In this document: positions 14,101-27,300 of the stretch, piece after piece
Position numbering within the stretch: position 1 is the first letter of the stretch
Layout: each line of letters starts with the position of its first letter
DNA from: Dendrobium chrysotoxum
Taxonomy: Eukaryota; Streptophyta; Magnoliopsida; Asparagales; Orchidaceae
NCBI GenBank assembly: GCA_019925795.1
Contig: CM034307.1
Location: 15,707,197 to 15,771,196 of the forward strand
Direction: 5' to 3'
DNA: 64,000 bases
Notes under the pieces: generated by a model
Told to the model about the DNA's origin: nothing
The model's database searches: none
The model's input: the letters and a program-made list of their open reading frames with translations, nothing else
Program-made: the position numbers and the translations under genes

Positions 14101-17100
14101 ATTTCCTTTATGACTCTATCAGATTAGCTGTCACAGTGCATATATATGACTCATCTGACATCATTTTAGTCTTCAAAATAATATTAAAAAAATTTTAAGC
14201 CAATAAATACCTTGATCTTCCAAGCATTTCCACACCTCTATTAGAAAATCATCAGTCTCACTGCTTTTCTACAATTCATTTTCATTAAAACCTCTATAAT
14301 TTCGATTTTACTAATATAATGATAAAAACAAAATTTCTATTTGATTTATGATATTAAGATCATTAAAATCAATCATATTCTTACAATCATCATCAAAAAG
14401 CTTATTGAAGTATCTCATCCATCTATGTTAGATATCCTCTCCTAAGAAAAGCACCTTATAATTTTTATCCTTAATGCATTTTACTTGAACTAGGTCCTTC
14501 TCCTATCTGTTTGCTTGGCTAACTTAGACATACATCTTTCACCCTCTTTAATATCTAATCTATTATATAAATCATTAAAAACTAAATTCTTTGCATTACA
14601 TATTGCTTTCTTAGACTCCTTACGGGCACCTCTATATTTTTCCCAATTTTTTGAACTTTTATATCTAAATAAATTTTTATAATAAAATTTATTACATTTT
14701 GATTCCACCACAAATTACTTTGTCATTAGGTATATAGTAAGAGACAAAGAAAGAGAGTTGGTAAATATAAACACAGTCATCATATGTTAAAAAACTATAT
14801 GGCGAGCACCAGGCATAACAAACTTCCATTTTTGATGGGAGATATCAAGGTTGTGAAGTCTAATGAAGTATGAAGAGACCATAGAGGATACAAATCAAAT
14901 ATAAGAATGCCTTAGAAGGATGTTTCCAATTGAGAAGACCACAATCCAAGTTACCTGTCAATTGGCATTTTCTATTATAGGGCCTTCTTTTTTGTTTCAA
15001 TAATCTGAACAAATCTTAGCTCAAAATAAGAAATATCCTGAATAAATTCCAAAACATTTGGGGCAAGTTTCAAACACATCAAATAATACTAATAGAAATA
15101 ATTGAGAAAATTATTAGTAAATGGCCAATTTAATCTTAGAGTATTCCAATACTCCAATTTGGTCCATTGACTACAAATGGTTCCCCCATTAAATTCACTG
15201 ATTAATTTGATGCAAAGTGAGAACTTTGTTGTCATTATATTCACTAGATAAGAAATAGTTCCACCATTAAATTCATTTGATAAAAAATGGTTCGCCCATT
15301 AAATTCACTGATTAATTTGATGCAAAGTGAGAAGTTTATTATCATTATAAGATAGTAAAAGTTAAATTTTTTTAAAATCATATGGATATCATGGCTTTGA
15401 AAACTAGATCAGACCTACCAGTTCAACCAATTCAACTTTGGACCGATTATATAGCTAGTTTAGTTCACCTTAAGAACTACCATTGTATCAAATTAGTAAA
15501 AAATGGTTAAAACAACCGGTTCGACTGGTGAACCATCGAACTGGTCCTAATTTCTTAGAGTCAGCTGATTCTATTATTATCCCATTTAAACAATTAAAAA
15601 AATTAATTTGACAAGTTTAGTATAAAATATTGAATAAAATAATGAACAACAACAAACAACAACAATATCAAGTCATTATCCCAGTACGTGGGGCCGGCTA
15701 TATGAATCCTTTTTTCTCCAATGTGTCTGGTTAAGAGTCAAATTTTCATTTAAATCTGATAAAGAAAGGTCATTTTTAATATTTTCTAACAAAGTCTTTT
15801 TAGGTCTACTACCTCTACCTTTCTTAACATAAGTTAAATCTAATGCATCTACTCTCCTAACCGGGTTATCGGAAGGCCGTCATTTTATGTGACAAACCAT
15901 CTAAAGTGGCTCTCTCTAATCTTATCAGCGACTAGAGCTACTCCAACCTTTTCACGTATATGCTCATTTCGTATCCTGTCTCTAAGAGTAAAGCCACTCA
16001 TCAACCTGGGCATTCTCTGCAACACTTAACTTAATATTATGCTTCTCTTTTAATGGCCAACATTCTGAGCCATGAAGCATTGCAGGTCTAACCACCATCT
16101 TATAGAATTTTCCCTTAAGTTTGAGTGGTACTTTTCTATCACACAACAAGCCCAATGCATTCCTCCACTTCATCCATCTAACTTGAATTCTACTAATAAT
16201 ATCCCCATCTATTTCACCATCACTTTGAACAATAGACCCAAGATATCTAAAATGTGTACTCTTATTAATGACTTGATCGCTCAAAGTCACAAACCCCTCC
16301 CCCCCTATAGATCTATTACTACTAAAATTATACTCAATGTATTCGGTTTTAGATCTACTCAAACGAAAACCTTTAGACTCTAAGGTTGACCTCCACAGTT
16401 CAAGTTTACCTTCAACTTCCCCTTTAGTCTTATCAACAAGAAGAATATCGTCAGCAAAAAGCATACACCAGGGAACATCCTCTTGCAAATCTCTAATAAG
16501 AGCATCCATGACTAAAGCAAAAAGATATGGGCTTAAGCCTGATCCTTGATGTAATCCAACTGAAATTGGAAAATAGTTGGTCAAACCACCTTGTGTTTGA
16601 ACACAAGTAACAACTCAAGCATACATATCCCTAATGACTTGAATATAAGCATTATTAATCCCTTTCTTTTTTAGAACTCTCCATAGCACTCCTCTTGAAA
16701 CTTTATCATATGCTTTCTCTAAAACAATAAATATCATATGAAGATCTTCCTTTTTCTCTCTATACTTCTCCATCAAATCTCTCAATAAATCTATGGCTTC
16801 GATAGTAGACCTACCCAGTATGAATCCAAATTGATTTTGAGAAAGATTAGTATTAGATCGTAACTTATGCTCCAAAACTCTCTCCCATAGCTTTAAAGTA
16901 TGACACATCAACTTAATTCCTCTATAATTTGCACAATCTTGTGCATCACCTTTATTCTTAAAGGAAAAAATCAACACGCTCATTCTCCGCATATCTGACA
17001 TCTTTTAAATCTTCAAAATAATATTAAAAAGTTTAGTAAGCTAAGAAATTACTTCATCTCCTAAGCATATCCACACCTCTATTAGAATATCATCAGGTCC

Positions 17101-18310
17101 AACAGTTTTCCCACACTTTATTTTCTTTAAAGACTCTGAATAAAATAATAAACTTAACAATTAATTTAAATTTTATATGTTTTAATTTTATAATGAGTAT
17201 TAAATTCATGTAATAATCATTTGTCAAGCAAGCAAGCACCAACCATGCATTTTCCCATGGCTCCCCTATCCCATGAGTTCCTAACAAATGCATTAAAAAT
17301 CCTAAATGCTAGATAAATAATACTATTCAAATTTATTATTAATTTAATTATAAAAAATAAAAGTTTAATTCTTATCTATTTATTTATTATAAATGATCTA
17401 ACATGAATGACCTATAAATGCATATTTATAATATGAATTTAATATATAATTTATAAGTGCAAATTATATCTATCATATAACATTAATAAGCAATGATTTT
17501 GAATAAATTTATAAGTTATATTTGAACTAGATTAATATTAAATTTAAATTAAATTAAGATTGAAGGTTTTGAAATTTAAAATTACTGAATATATTATTTG
17601 TGAATGAGCTTTGTTTATTTTTAGTCATAAATTTATATTATTGCATCATTATTACATCATTTTTATATTATTTAGAATTTATATAAATAATTTTAATATT
17701 TATTACGTTATCTGGTTAAACCTCTTATTCAACATTGGTCGAACTATAAACCATGAACTTATATTCTTTTCATTCTATATTAGGTTCGAATTTCACAACC
17801 TTATAGAAACAAAAAATATCATTTTGTTTGTTCTGGGTTAAATCCTGGCATTAGGTGAATTTATAAAATCTGTAGTCTAATGAAATCCTCTCTTTTTCAC
17901 ATGGCATTGCTCCAATCGATGCCTTCTTCAATGAGCTCCTATCATGATTTATTGGGTTCTTCGTCATTGAGGAATTTGGCCCTTTTCTTCTTCAAATGTC
18001 GTTGCTCATGCCGATGCCTTTTCTAGCCACTCGTGACTTCCTGACTTCTTTGTCGTCCAATGTTATATGATTTGGGGGATTAGATTTAAGCGAGAAAGTT
18101 GTGGGTTTATAATTTTAAAATTATTAATATCATTTGCATTAATCAAATAAGATATATCAATTAAACTTTTAAATTTATTTTTAGAATTAAAGTTAATTAA
18201 TAAAAATATATTATTTTAAATAAATTAATCATATATGTGGTTTAATTTAATTAAATAAAATTAGTTATGTTCAATTAGTTTTATGAACAACTAATTAATG
18301 ATTAATTAGG

Positions 18311-18372
<62 letters not shown>

Positions 18373-21300
18373 AATAATAAATACATAATCTGCAAAAGTT
18401 AATATAAAGAATATAAAGCATTTTAAGATAATATCATTTATTCTATTTCAATATATTAAACCACACATTTGTAATTTTATATAATCATACAAGTGATAAC
18501 ACACAAGCAATATAAGAAATGTAACTTTACATACTTACCCAATCTTAAAATATAATAAATATTATTAACTTTTAATTTTTGGCATTAACTTTAACAGTTA
18601 ATTTCAAACTTGGGAACTTTTGAGATCAATTTTTAATAGTCGAGGGATTAAATTTAGATATTGTAATATTCTAAGACTAAATTGATCATTTAATAATAAT
18701 CGAGAGATTATTTTACACTTTCCCAGCAGTCAAGGCTGGGAAATCTCTCGTTTGAAACTTGTTGTTCAAGGCTGGGAAATCTCTAGTTTGAAACTTGTTG
18801 TTCAAATAGGCATCAGACACGATTAATGAAAGTAAATGATGATGGCAACCGGATGAACTTATCTATGTATGCTTTTTTTGTCCTCAACCTTTTAATAAGT
18901 AAAGCAAAAACCTTTACAATGCCCATCATGTCCTCTTGAGGAAATAAGGAAAGTGCCAACCACAATATATTGATGCCTACAGAAGAGTGTTGAACTACCG
19001 GATCAAATTAAACATAGGTTCACAGTTCATGCAGAGTTAGATTTTGCAGAAATTGAATTTAGTGAATTGAAAGAGAGAGTGTTCATGTAACTTCAATGAT
19101 GAAGTAATGCCTTTCTGAAAGAGATTTTGAACATGTAGAAACTAGCAATTAAAAACTAACCTTTCTAAAGGGCAGAACTCAATTGAGGAAATGGCTGTCC
19201 CAAGATGATGCTTCTTGCTCCAATGAGAGATTTCCATTTTCTTTACTTCAACCACACAAATGTCACCATCACTGCTGCCTCTGAATTGATTAAAGTAGAC
19301 ATGAGAACTTTTCCAATGTTTCGAAGGACAAAAGTCAACAAGCTGAAATAATGCCATAGATAACCAAATTAATCATCAATGTAACATAAAAACATGCTGC
19401 AGTGTAGCATCTTTTCCTTAATTATATTTTTTTTCCTTCACATTCCAAAGTGAAAGCTGGAGTTCAGGTTTCAAATTTCTGAGAATAACCTCTTTGTATT
19501 GTTAGGTGTAACGCTCTCCAGACTCTGCATTGGCAAGACTCTCATGTACCAATTTATTCCAAATTATGAGTGATAACTCCTACTCTAATTTAGCCATAAA
19601 AAACATAATACGTTACAAACATATGATATGACGTGAAAACCCAAACCTCCACTCCCAACCCACCTCCACCTCGCTTTCCAAACCAAGGTCAAAGTTCAGA
19701 TACAAATGAGATTAATAAAAAAAATGTCTTGTTGGGTTTAAGTTGAAATGCCAACATGTTCCACGTGGGTGCTTTTCCATCCATGCTGCCTAAAATTCAC
19801 CTTTATTAGTATTTTCAATGGCATTCACCACCTGATGTAGGACTACCATGCGATGTAATGAATGAGTACAAATTTGCACGATCTTAAGAGCATAACAATT
19901 AAAATTACTAGTGAATCAAACGACAAAATAAAACGTAAGAAAGGTCACTTTCATTTAGGCCAAATTACAGGGAAAGATTTGAACTATCACAAGTAATATA
20001 GAAATTCAAGACATGAGAATTAAGTAGACGTTCAACAAAAATCCCTTCATTAACAATGAAAATAGCGCATATAAAGTTAACTCAAATCCTACGTTTACTA
20101 AGCAGTGGAGATTTAGCGAGGCACGATCCTTTGCGGTTTCGTCATCACCTACGAGGTTAGTGAAATCGAAAGATAAATGAACAAGGGTCGAAATTCACCC
20201 TTATTGAGAACCGGAGGTGATGATCCACTGGGCGTTGCTTATCTGCTCGTCGATGGCTTCAACAAGGGAATCCAATATGCGCTCCATGTACTCTTCGACC
20301 GTGTGGTCAATATTTGGATTGACGTCGAAGAAGGTGGATTGCATAATAAGAAGGACGCCTTGCTCGTCTTAGGCGTAGCCGAAGTCAACTTCCGGATCCA
20401 TACATCAATCTTGTTTGGTTGAGATGTTGAAGACAATCGTCGATACTCCCCTTGAAGGCTCCTCTTGAGATGGAAGAGGTGATCGTCAGAAATCAAGAGG
20501 GGAAAGGGGAGGGAGGTGGTCGGTCAAAGATGAGAGCAAGGATGAGCGATTTGGTTCAGATTTTTTTTGGGAGAGAATATGGAGGGAAATATAATTCAAA
20601 CACTTCCCTAATATCCTATTGATTGAGAATAATTAAAGGGAAGAGGAAGGGGAAGGTGGCGGCGGCAAGAGGAGACGGATGAGGGTGATTTAATTTCAAT
20701 TAGATAACTTCCCTTATTGGAAATAAATTAAATAGATAGGGCTATGGAGGATTCGGCCAAGGGGAGGTGGGAGGAAAATTGAAATGTTTCCAAAGTGGGG
20801 AATTGGGCTTTAGGAAACAACTCCTAATTCCCACCTATAGGGGCCAGCGGCATTAGGAGAGAGAGGGAGGGTTAGGGAATTAAATTCAAGCCTTCTTTAA
20901 TTGGATTATTAAATTAGGAAGGCTCCAATTAACTCCACATTAATTAGAAAATTCAAAGGGCTGAAATTTGGCAATTTTCCTAAAATAGGATGGGTATTTT
21001 AGGTAATATTTCAAATTCAAATAGATTTGAATTTAAGAAAATAATTGAGTTACCCAAAATATTAAAACCCAATTAGGAAAGAAGTAATTGCAAGCACTAA
21101 TGGAGGGACACCCAAGGAAGGGGCCGGCGGCTCTCGGCTAGGGATGGGAGCCGGCGATCTTGGAGTGTTGGTGGTGGGGGCCGTCAGTGGGAGGAGGGCA
21201 GGGCCGGTGGTGGTGAGGGGAGGTGGGCCGTGGGCTAAAAGTGGAGGGGGAAGATTGGGGTTGTCGGATAGGGGAGAGGAGGGGAGGGAGGTGGAGGCCG

Positions 21301-24300
21301 GCGGCAAGGTGGTGGTGGCTAGGGAATCCGGCGGCTAGAAAGAGGAGAGGATGGGAAGAAATGAACGATAAACGAACCACGAACCAGGCCGTCTCCAAGG
21401 TTGGTGGGTGATCCACTTCCCTCTCCAAGGAATCTCTCTCCTTAGCTCACAAACTCTCACAAGAAAGTAGCATGCAGAAATTTTATTGATAATAATTCAT
21501 CAACATCAAAAAGAGAACACTATGGCTATAAATAGCCTCATACAAAAGGACTCAAATGTAAAGATACGACAATGTCCTCTTGGGCTTACATACGCCCTCC
21601 CATAAGTGAGGGTAACATCGGAAATAAAAACTACAAAAGCAAATAACAAACAAATACATAATAATATTCAAAAATACAAAGACTCAATCGTGGCCGTAGA
21701 TCGATTGCCATGTCGCTGATAAACCTTCCATGCTCTGGTGTTTGATCTGATGTCCTCATCACCACCACCCACACAAGAATGGCAGGTAGTAGCAGTGAGA
21801 ACAATCCAGGAGAAACTAATAAACTGGCAAGGGTAGTGTGAAATTATCATTGACAATCATGGCAGAGAGAGAAGCAACGCAAGAGGGAGGCTGGCAATGC
21901 AAGAGGGAAGCTGACAAAGTGGCAAGGCAATGGAAATAAGGATTACAAAAATGCGAGCTTGATGTCTTGTGAAAGAGGGAGAGATGGCCATAAGAAAAGA
22001 ATAAATGAGTTCATCAAGTTGACAAATGCAGATAACAGTTCCGTCCAGAGAAAATTAGAAAAATAAATTTGAAAAATAATAGGTCTATCCAATTCCATAA
22101 TGAAGCAAAAGAACAAATAAAAATGTGTACAACAGCAGAAAGACACTGGATAATTCTCGGACAATGCTATCAGTGAAGTGAAAGGAAAAATACAAGGTTA
22201 ATGCTTGGGGTTTAAGGCATAAATAAAAAATTAAATAAAGAAGTGGATTTCATTTTCTTACAATGCTAAGTACTTTCCGTCCAAGCTAACAGAAAGTGCT
22301 GAGATAGGTTTTCTAAGTAACCTTTTGAACCCAATTCTATTCCACGTACTGATATCCCAAACAGCGGTAACCACCTTGCCTCCTGTTGCATATTAAATGA
22401 ATATTTTTGCAAGACAAGCAGTCAGTCATTCGACCACAGAAACACATTTACAAAATGATCATACCCTTTTGAACTGTGCAAAACAAAAAAGGCCTCATGC
22501 CATCCCTAGAGAATCTGCAACATTCAATTTTCTCATCCTGAAAAGGCAAACAGTAAAGGGAATATAATACATGACACTTCAAGGACGAAAATTTTAAATA
22601 TAAATTTTTTTTAAATGCAGAGCCATCTAGAAACTGTACCGGACTACGGGTCAAAGAAATCATTGGAGCTGCATCATTTATTTTCCATATTCTTGCAGAA
22701 CCATCAGTGGAGGTTGAAACCAAGAATTCTGAATCTAAGCTGTACAAGAGAATTTTTAAAAGACTGAACCGATTGGAGCACTAGTGAAAAAGTTGGTACA
22801 AAGAAAACGAAGTACAATAGTTAGCCGCACTGTTCACATGAGTGGTTATCAGTGAGGTCTACGTATTCACTTTAGTCATTACGAGAGGTTAGAACAATAG
22901 TTGCAAGTTCGGTTGAAGAGTAGCGGACCATGCTGAAAACCTAAGAACCCTTTCTAATAAAAATGATCCGAGTCCAACCGGTTGGTTAAAGAAAGCCTAG
23001 CACTTTATAAGAATTCAGCCCACATAGACAATCTTTGTGGGGCCGAAAGAAGCTACTTAAAATGAGCTTTCCCAAAAAAAATTTTCCCCATTATGAGATT
23101 CCTTTGAAGCAAAAATTATGAAATAACATAGTATATAAAAAAAAGAACTAATAAAATAGCATTTTTCAAAGGTTCACAGCCGCTCTTTTGAAAATACCAA
23201 GACAAGCCGTACCCCTGAGCAATGTTTACTTTAAGGGTTCAGCCATCCGTCAAAATAGCGAACAGCCTGAAATAAGGTATTTACAATGCGGTTTTGCAAA
23301 CTAAATTATAAAAAAGGCTTCTTACATATACCCGTCAGTCCATGAAAACTATATAAGGGGCTGTTTACGTCAGAGCATTTTAACTGAGTCAGAGCATTTT
23401 AACAGTATTTGTGGGCTCTGAAATTGTGCCCCGGCCTTACCATATTGGAAGAGTTTTAATGAAATGTCTTAGATTAAATTTTTAGAAAACATATTAGTTT
23501 GAAGGAAACTACCTAGAGATTTCACCCTCATTTCATGAAGACGTTATAATCGGAGTTCAAATTTCCTATAAACACAAACCACCTATGGTTAATTATCCAT
23601 CCTAGTGATGGGAGGACACTTTTGATTAAGGCTAATAATTGGATGGGTACTTAGCACCCAACATATAGTGGCAGTGATTTTTTTTTTAAATATATGTAGG
23701 ACTAGAAATTTATCATCTTACACTTAAAGCGGATGGTAAGAATGATGATGAAACCGATCAAAAACTCATGATTCTATCATCCAGGTTATCATGGAGCCTA
23801 GTCTACTTAGTCAGAAGAGGAAGTCAACCTAACATAACCCGAAAGATCTTTGTTGGCAACTATGAGTTGCTTCATCTACGATTATCTAGAAGACTTAGGT
23901 GAGTGTTTGTCTAAAGGATAAATTTAATTTAATCTAGTTAACAAAGAATTTTATGCCCTATTATGTATGTTATATAATTCATTACTCAAGGGTGTTAGCT
24001 ATTGGAGAACATACTGGTCGCGACCATAATATAATAGTGTCTATCTGCAACAAAATCCCCCGATTAAAGAGCGTTGACTATAACTATTTATCTATAGAGT
24101 TATTTCAGCCAAACCACCGATTAGAGAACATATGTGACTTCCTTACCAGCAAAAGATTATTTGATAATGATTATTAGTGATATTCTCAACTGAACATTTA
24201 TTTTTTTTGAGCTGAAGTTATTCTTGAATTTATCACCCTCGATAAAAGATTGAGAAGATAGATGAATTTTGCTTTAAGTTTTCGATTATTAATTTTACAT

Positions 24301-27300
24301 TGAATATTTGAATTTTGGTAGGTGTAAAGTTTTAAAATTTTGATAGATTTTGAGAATTAAATCATCAAGTTTAGTTTTACTTTCAATATGTCCATCATCA
24401 TGCTAACGTTAAGATCATTTTAAATATATTTGTATTTATCGAAATTTTGAGGCATTTAAAAAAGATAGATCCCTCCAGTTGAGATTCACCTTAACATAGC
24501 CATTATGGGGGGTTTTAAGTAATTCATATTTATATTATTTGAACCTTATCAACTCGAACATTGTCGTTGCCAGGTCCCAAGTCCTGGATGAGAAAAGTGG
24601 AGAATTGCACTACACAGTTCATAACCAGTGTAAAACTTGTCGAATAATCATGACATGAATCATTAATATATTGTGTTAATACTAGGGGGTTCCTTAGAAG
24701 TGACGCGTTATATGGCCAGAATACAGCGAAAAGTGTGCAAGGGCCGCTGCACTGGCGCCCGGGTACAGTGCTAAATAGGCAAGCATCCCCACATTATGGA
24801 CGGACGTGGGCAAAAAAGCTAGTTCATGAAACTAAAATTAGGATTGAAACATAGAATATAAGTTCCCTTAGAAGAAAATTAATGGAATTAATAGATATTA
24901 TGATTCATAGGAAGATAAATATTCTATGCATTCAAGAAACTAAACAGGTTGGAGAAAAGGTTAAGGAGATTGATAGTTTAAGATTTAAACTATAGTATTC
25001 TGGTAGGAGTTGTACTATAAATAATGTACGTATCATTATAGATAAGAGTTTGAAGAATAATGTTGTAAAAATTAATAGAATTGGAGATAGAATTATAGTT
25101 TTAAATATTGTTGTTGATGCTAAGATTATTAATATTATAAATGCTTATGCTCCTCAAATATGTTTGGATATATGATCAAAATTAAAATTTTGGAATGACA
25201 AAGAAAAATTAATACAAAAGATACATCTCAAAAAAAGAGTTTTATTGGAGGAGATTTAAATGAATAAGTTGGTAGAAAGGTAGATGATTTTAAAAGTATT
25301 CATGGTGGCTATGATTTTAGAGCGACTAATGAAGGTGGTAGGACCATATTAAATTTTTCTTTAACTTATGATTTTGTAATTGATAGTACCTTATTTAAGA
25401 AAAGTGATAAACATCTAATCACTTATAATAAAACTCAGATTAATTATTTTTTATAAGAAAAATAGATTTTTTAGATTGTAAAGTTATTCCGAGTGAAATT
25501 TTATGTACCAAACATTGCTTATTAGTTTTGGACTTTAAGACCGAGGGGCAGAAAATAAAAAAAAAATTATTTTTTTAGGATTAGATGGGGGCATTTAAAG
25601 AACTAACAAAAATATTTTTGAGAGTAAGATTCTAGATCTTAAGATTTTGTCTGTGCATGAACAAGCTAAATTATGTGGGAAAAAATAGCTAGTGATATTA
25701 AGAATGTTGCAAAAGATATGTTTGGAATAACAAAGGAAAAAGCTACTAATAGTAAAAATAGTTGGTGTTGAATCAAAATGTGCAAGAAAAGATAAAAAAT
25801 AAAAAGATTTGTTATAAAAATTAGTTTAACGGTAAAAATTTTGATAATTGGGAAAGATATAAAGATGCCCATAAGGAATTTAAGAAAGCAATATGCGATG
25901 CAAAGATTTTAGCTTTTAATGATTTATATAATAGATTAGATGTTAAGGAGGGCGAAAGATATATGTATAAGTTAGCTAAACAAAGAGATAAGAGTAGTAA
26001 GAATTTAGTTCAAGTGAAGTGTATTAAGTTAGCTATCGAAATTGTGTTAATGCTAGGGCGTCCCCTGGAAGCGACGCGTTGTATGGCCTGAATACAGCGA
26101 CAAGTGTGCAAGGGCCGCTGCACCGCCGCCCGGGTGCAGTGTTAAATAGGCAAGGGTTCCCACATCAAGGACGGATGTGGGCAAAGAAGCTAGTCCATGA
26201 AACTAAAATTAGGATAGGAACTTGGAATATAGGTTCCCTTACAGGAAAATTAATGGAATTAATAGATGTTATGATTCATAGGAAGATAAATATTCTGTGC
26301 ATTCATGAAACTAAATGGGTTGGAGAGAAGGCTAAGGAGATTGATAGTTTAGGTTTTAAACTTTGGTATTCGGGTAGGAGTCGTACTAGAAATGGTGTAG
26401 GCGTGATTTTAGATAAGAGTTTGAAGGATAATGTTATAAATATTAATAGAATTGGAGATAGAATTATAGCTTTAAAGATTGTTGTGGATGCTAAAGTTGT
26501 TAACATTATAAGTGCTTATGCTCCTCAAGTGGGTTTGGATATGGATTCAAAATTAAAATTTTGGAATGACTTAGAAGAATTAATACAAAAGATACCTCTT
26601 GAAGAAAGAGTTTTTATTGGAGGAGATTTAAATGGACATGTTGGTAGAGAGGTAGATTTTAAAAGCATTCATGGTGGCCATGGTTTTGAAACTACAAATG
26701 AAGGTGGTAAGTCTATTTTAGATTTTTGTTTAGCTTATGATTTTTTAATTGCTAATATCTTATTTAAGAAAAGGAATGAGCATCTCATTACTTATAAAAA
26801 TGGTTATAATACAACTCAGATTGATTATTTTCTTATAAGAAAATTAGATCGTTTAGATTGCAAAGATTGTAAAGTTATTCCGAGTAAAAACTTATGTACC
26901 CAACATCGTTTATTAGTTTTGGACTTGAAGATAATGGGGAAGAAAATAAAAAATAAAGTAAAACGATTTCCTAGGATTAGATGGGGGCATTTAAAGAATA
27001 TTAACAAAAATATAGAGTAAGATTTTAGATCTTAAGATTTTGTCTGTGCATGAGGATGCTAATGTTATGTGAGAAAAAGTGGCTAGTTATATTAAGAATA
27101 TTGCAAAAGATGTGCTTGGAGTTTCAAAGGGAAAAGCTCCTAATAGTAAAAATAGTTGGTGGTGGAATCCAAATGTGCAAGAAAAGATTAAAAGTAAGAA
27201 GATTTGTTATAAAAATTGATTTAATTGTAAAAATTCTGATAATTGGAAAATATATAAAGAGGCACGTAAGGAATCTAAGATAGCAATATGCGATGCAAAG

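Larger units (their letters stand above)
15097..18713. mobile_element. Degenerate inverted-repeat DNA element, candidate
   Basis: 15097-15185 and the reverse complement of 18625-18713 align over roughly 90 bases, with a core reading CCAATTTAATCTTAGAGTAT on the left and a near match on the right. The ends resemble terminal inverted repeats of old DNA transposons of MULE type, but no transposase is readable. The interior is AT-rich and carries a later LINE insertion (15644-17136) and an (AT)n array. Superfamily is not determined. Confidence 0.5.
19281..22261. other. PHF1: Intron 7 of the PHF1-like gene
   Basis: 2981 bp. The parts outside 20100-21660 look like ordinary AT-rich intron. Confidence 0.7.

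Noticed and set aside
16072..16549. Plus-strand frames of 70-103 codons
   Set aside because: They are antisense shadows of the LINE RT.
17611..17841. 76-codon hydrophobic plus-strand frame
   Set aside because: It is AT-rich, Ile/Phe/Tyr-dominated sequence inside the inverted-repeat element, as expected by chance.
21062..21428. Overlapping Pro/Ser-rich and Gly/Arg-rich frames on both strands
   Set aside because: They come from a GC-biased low-complexity stretch. No domain and no splice context.
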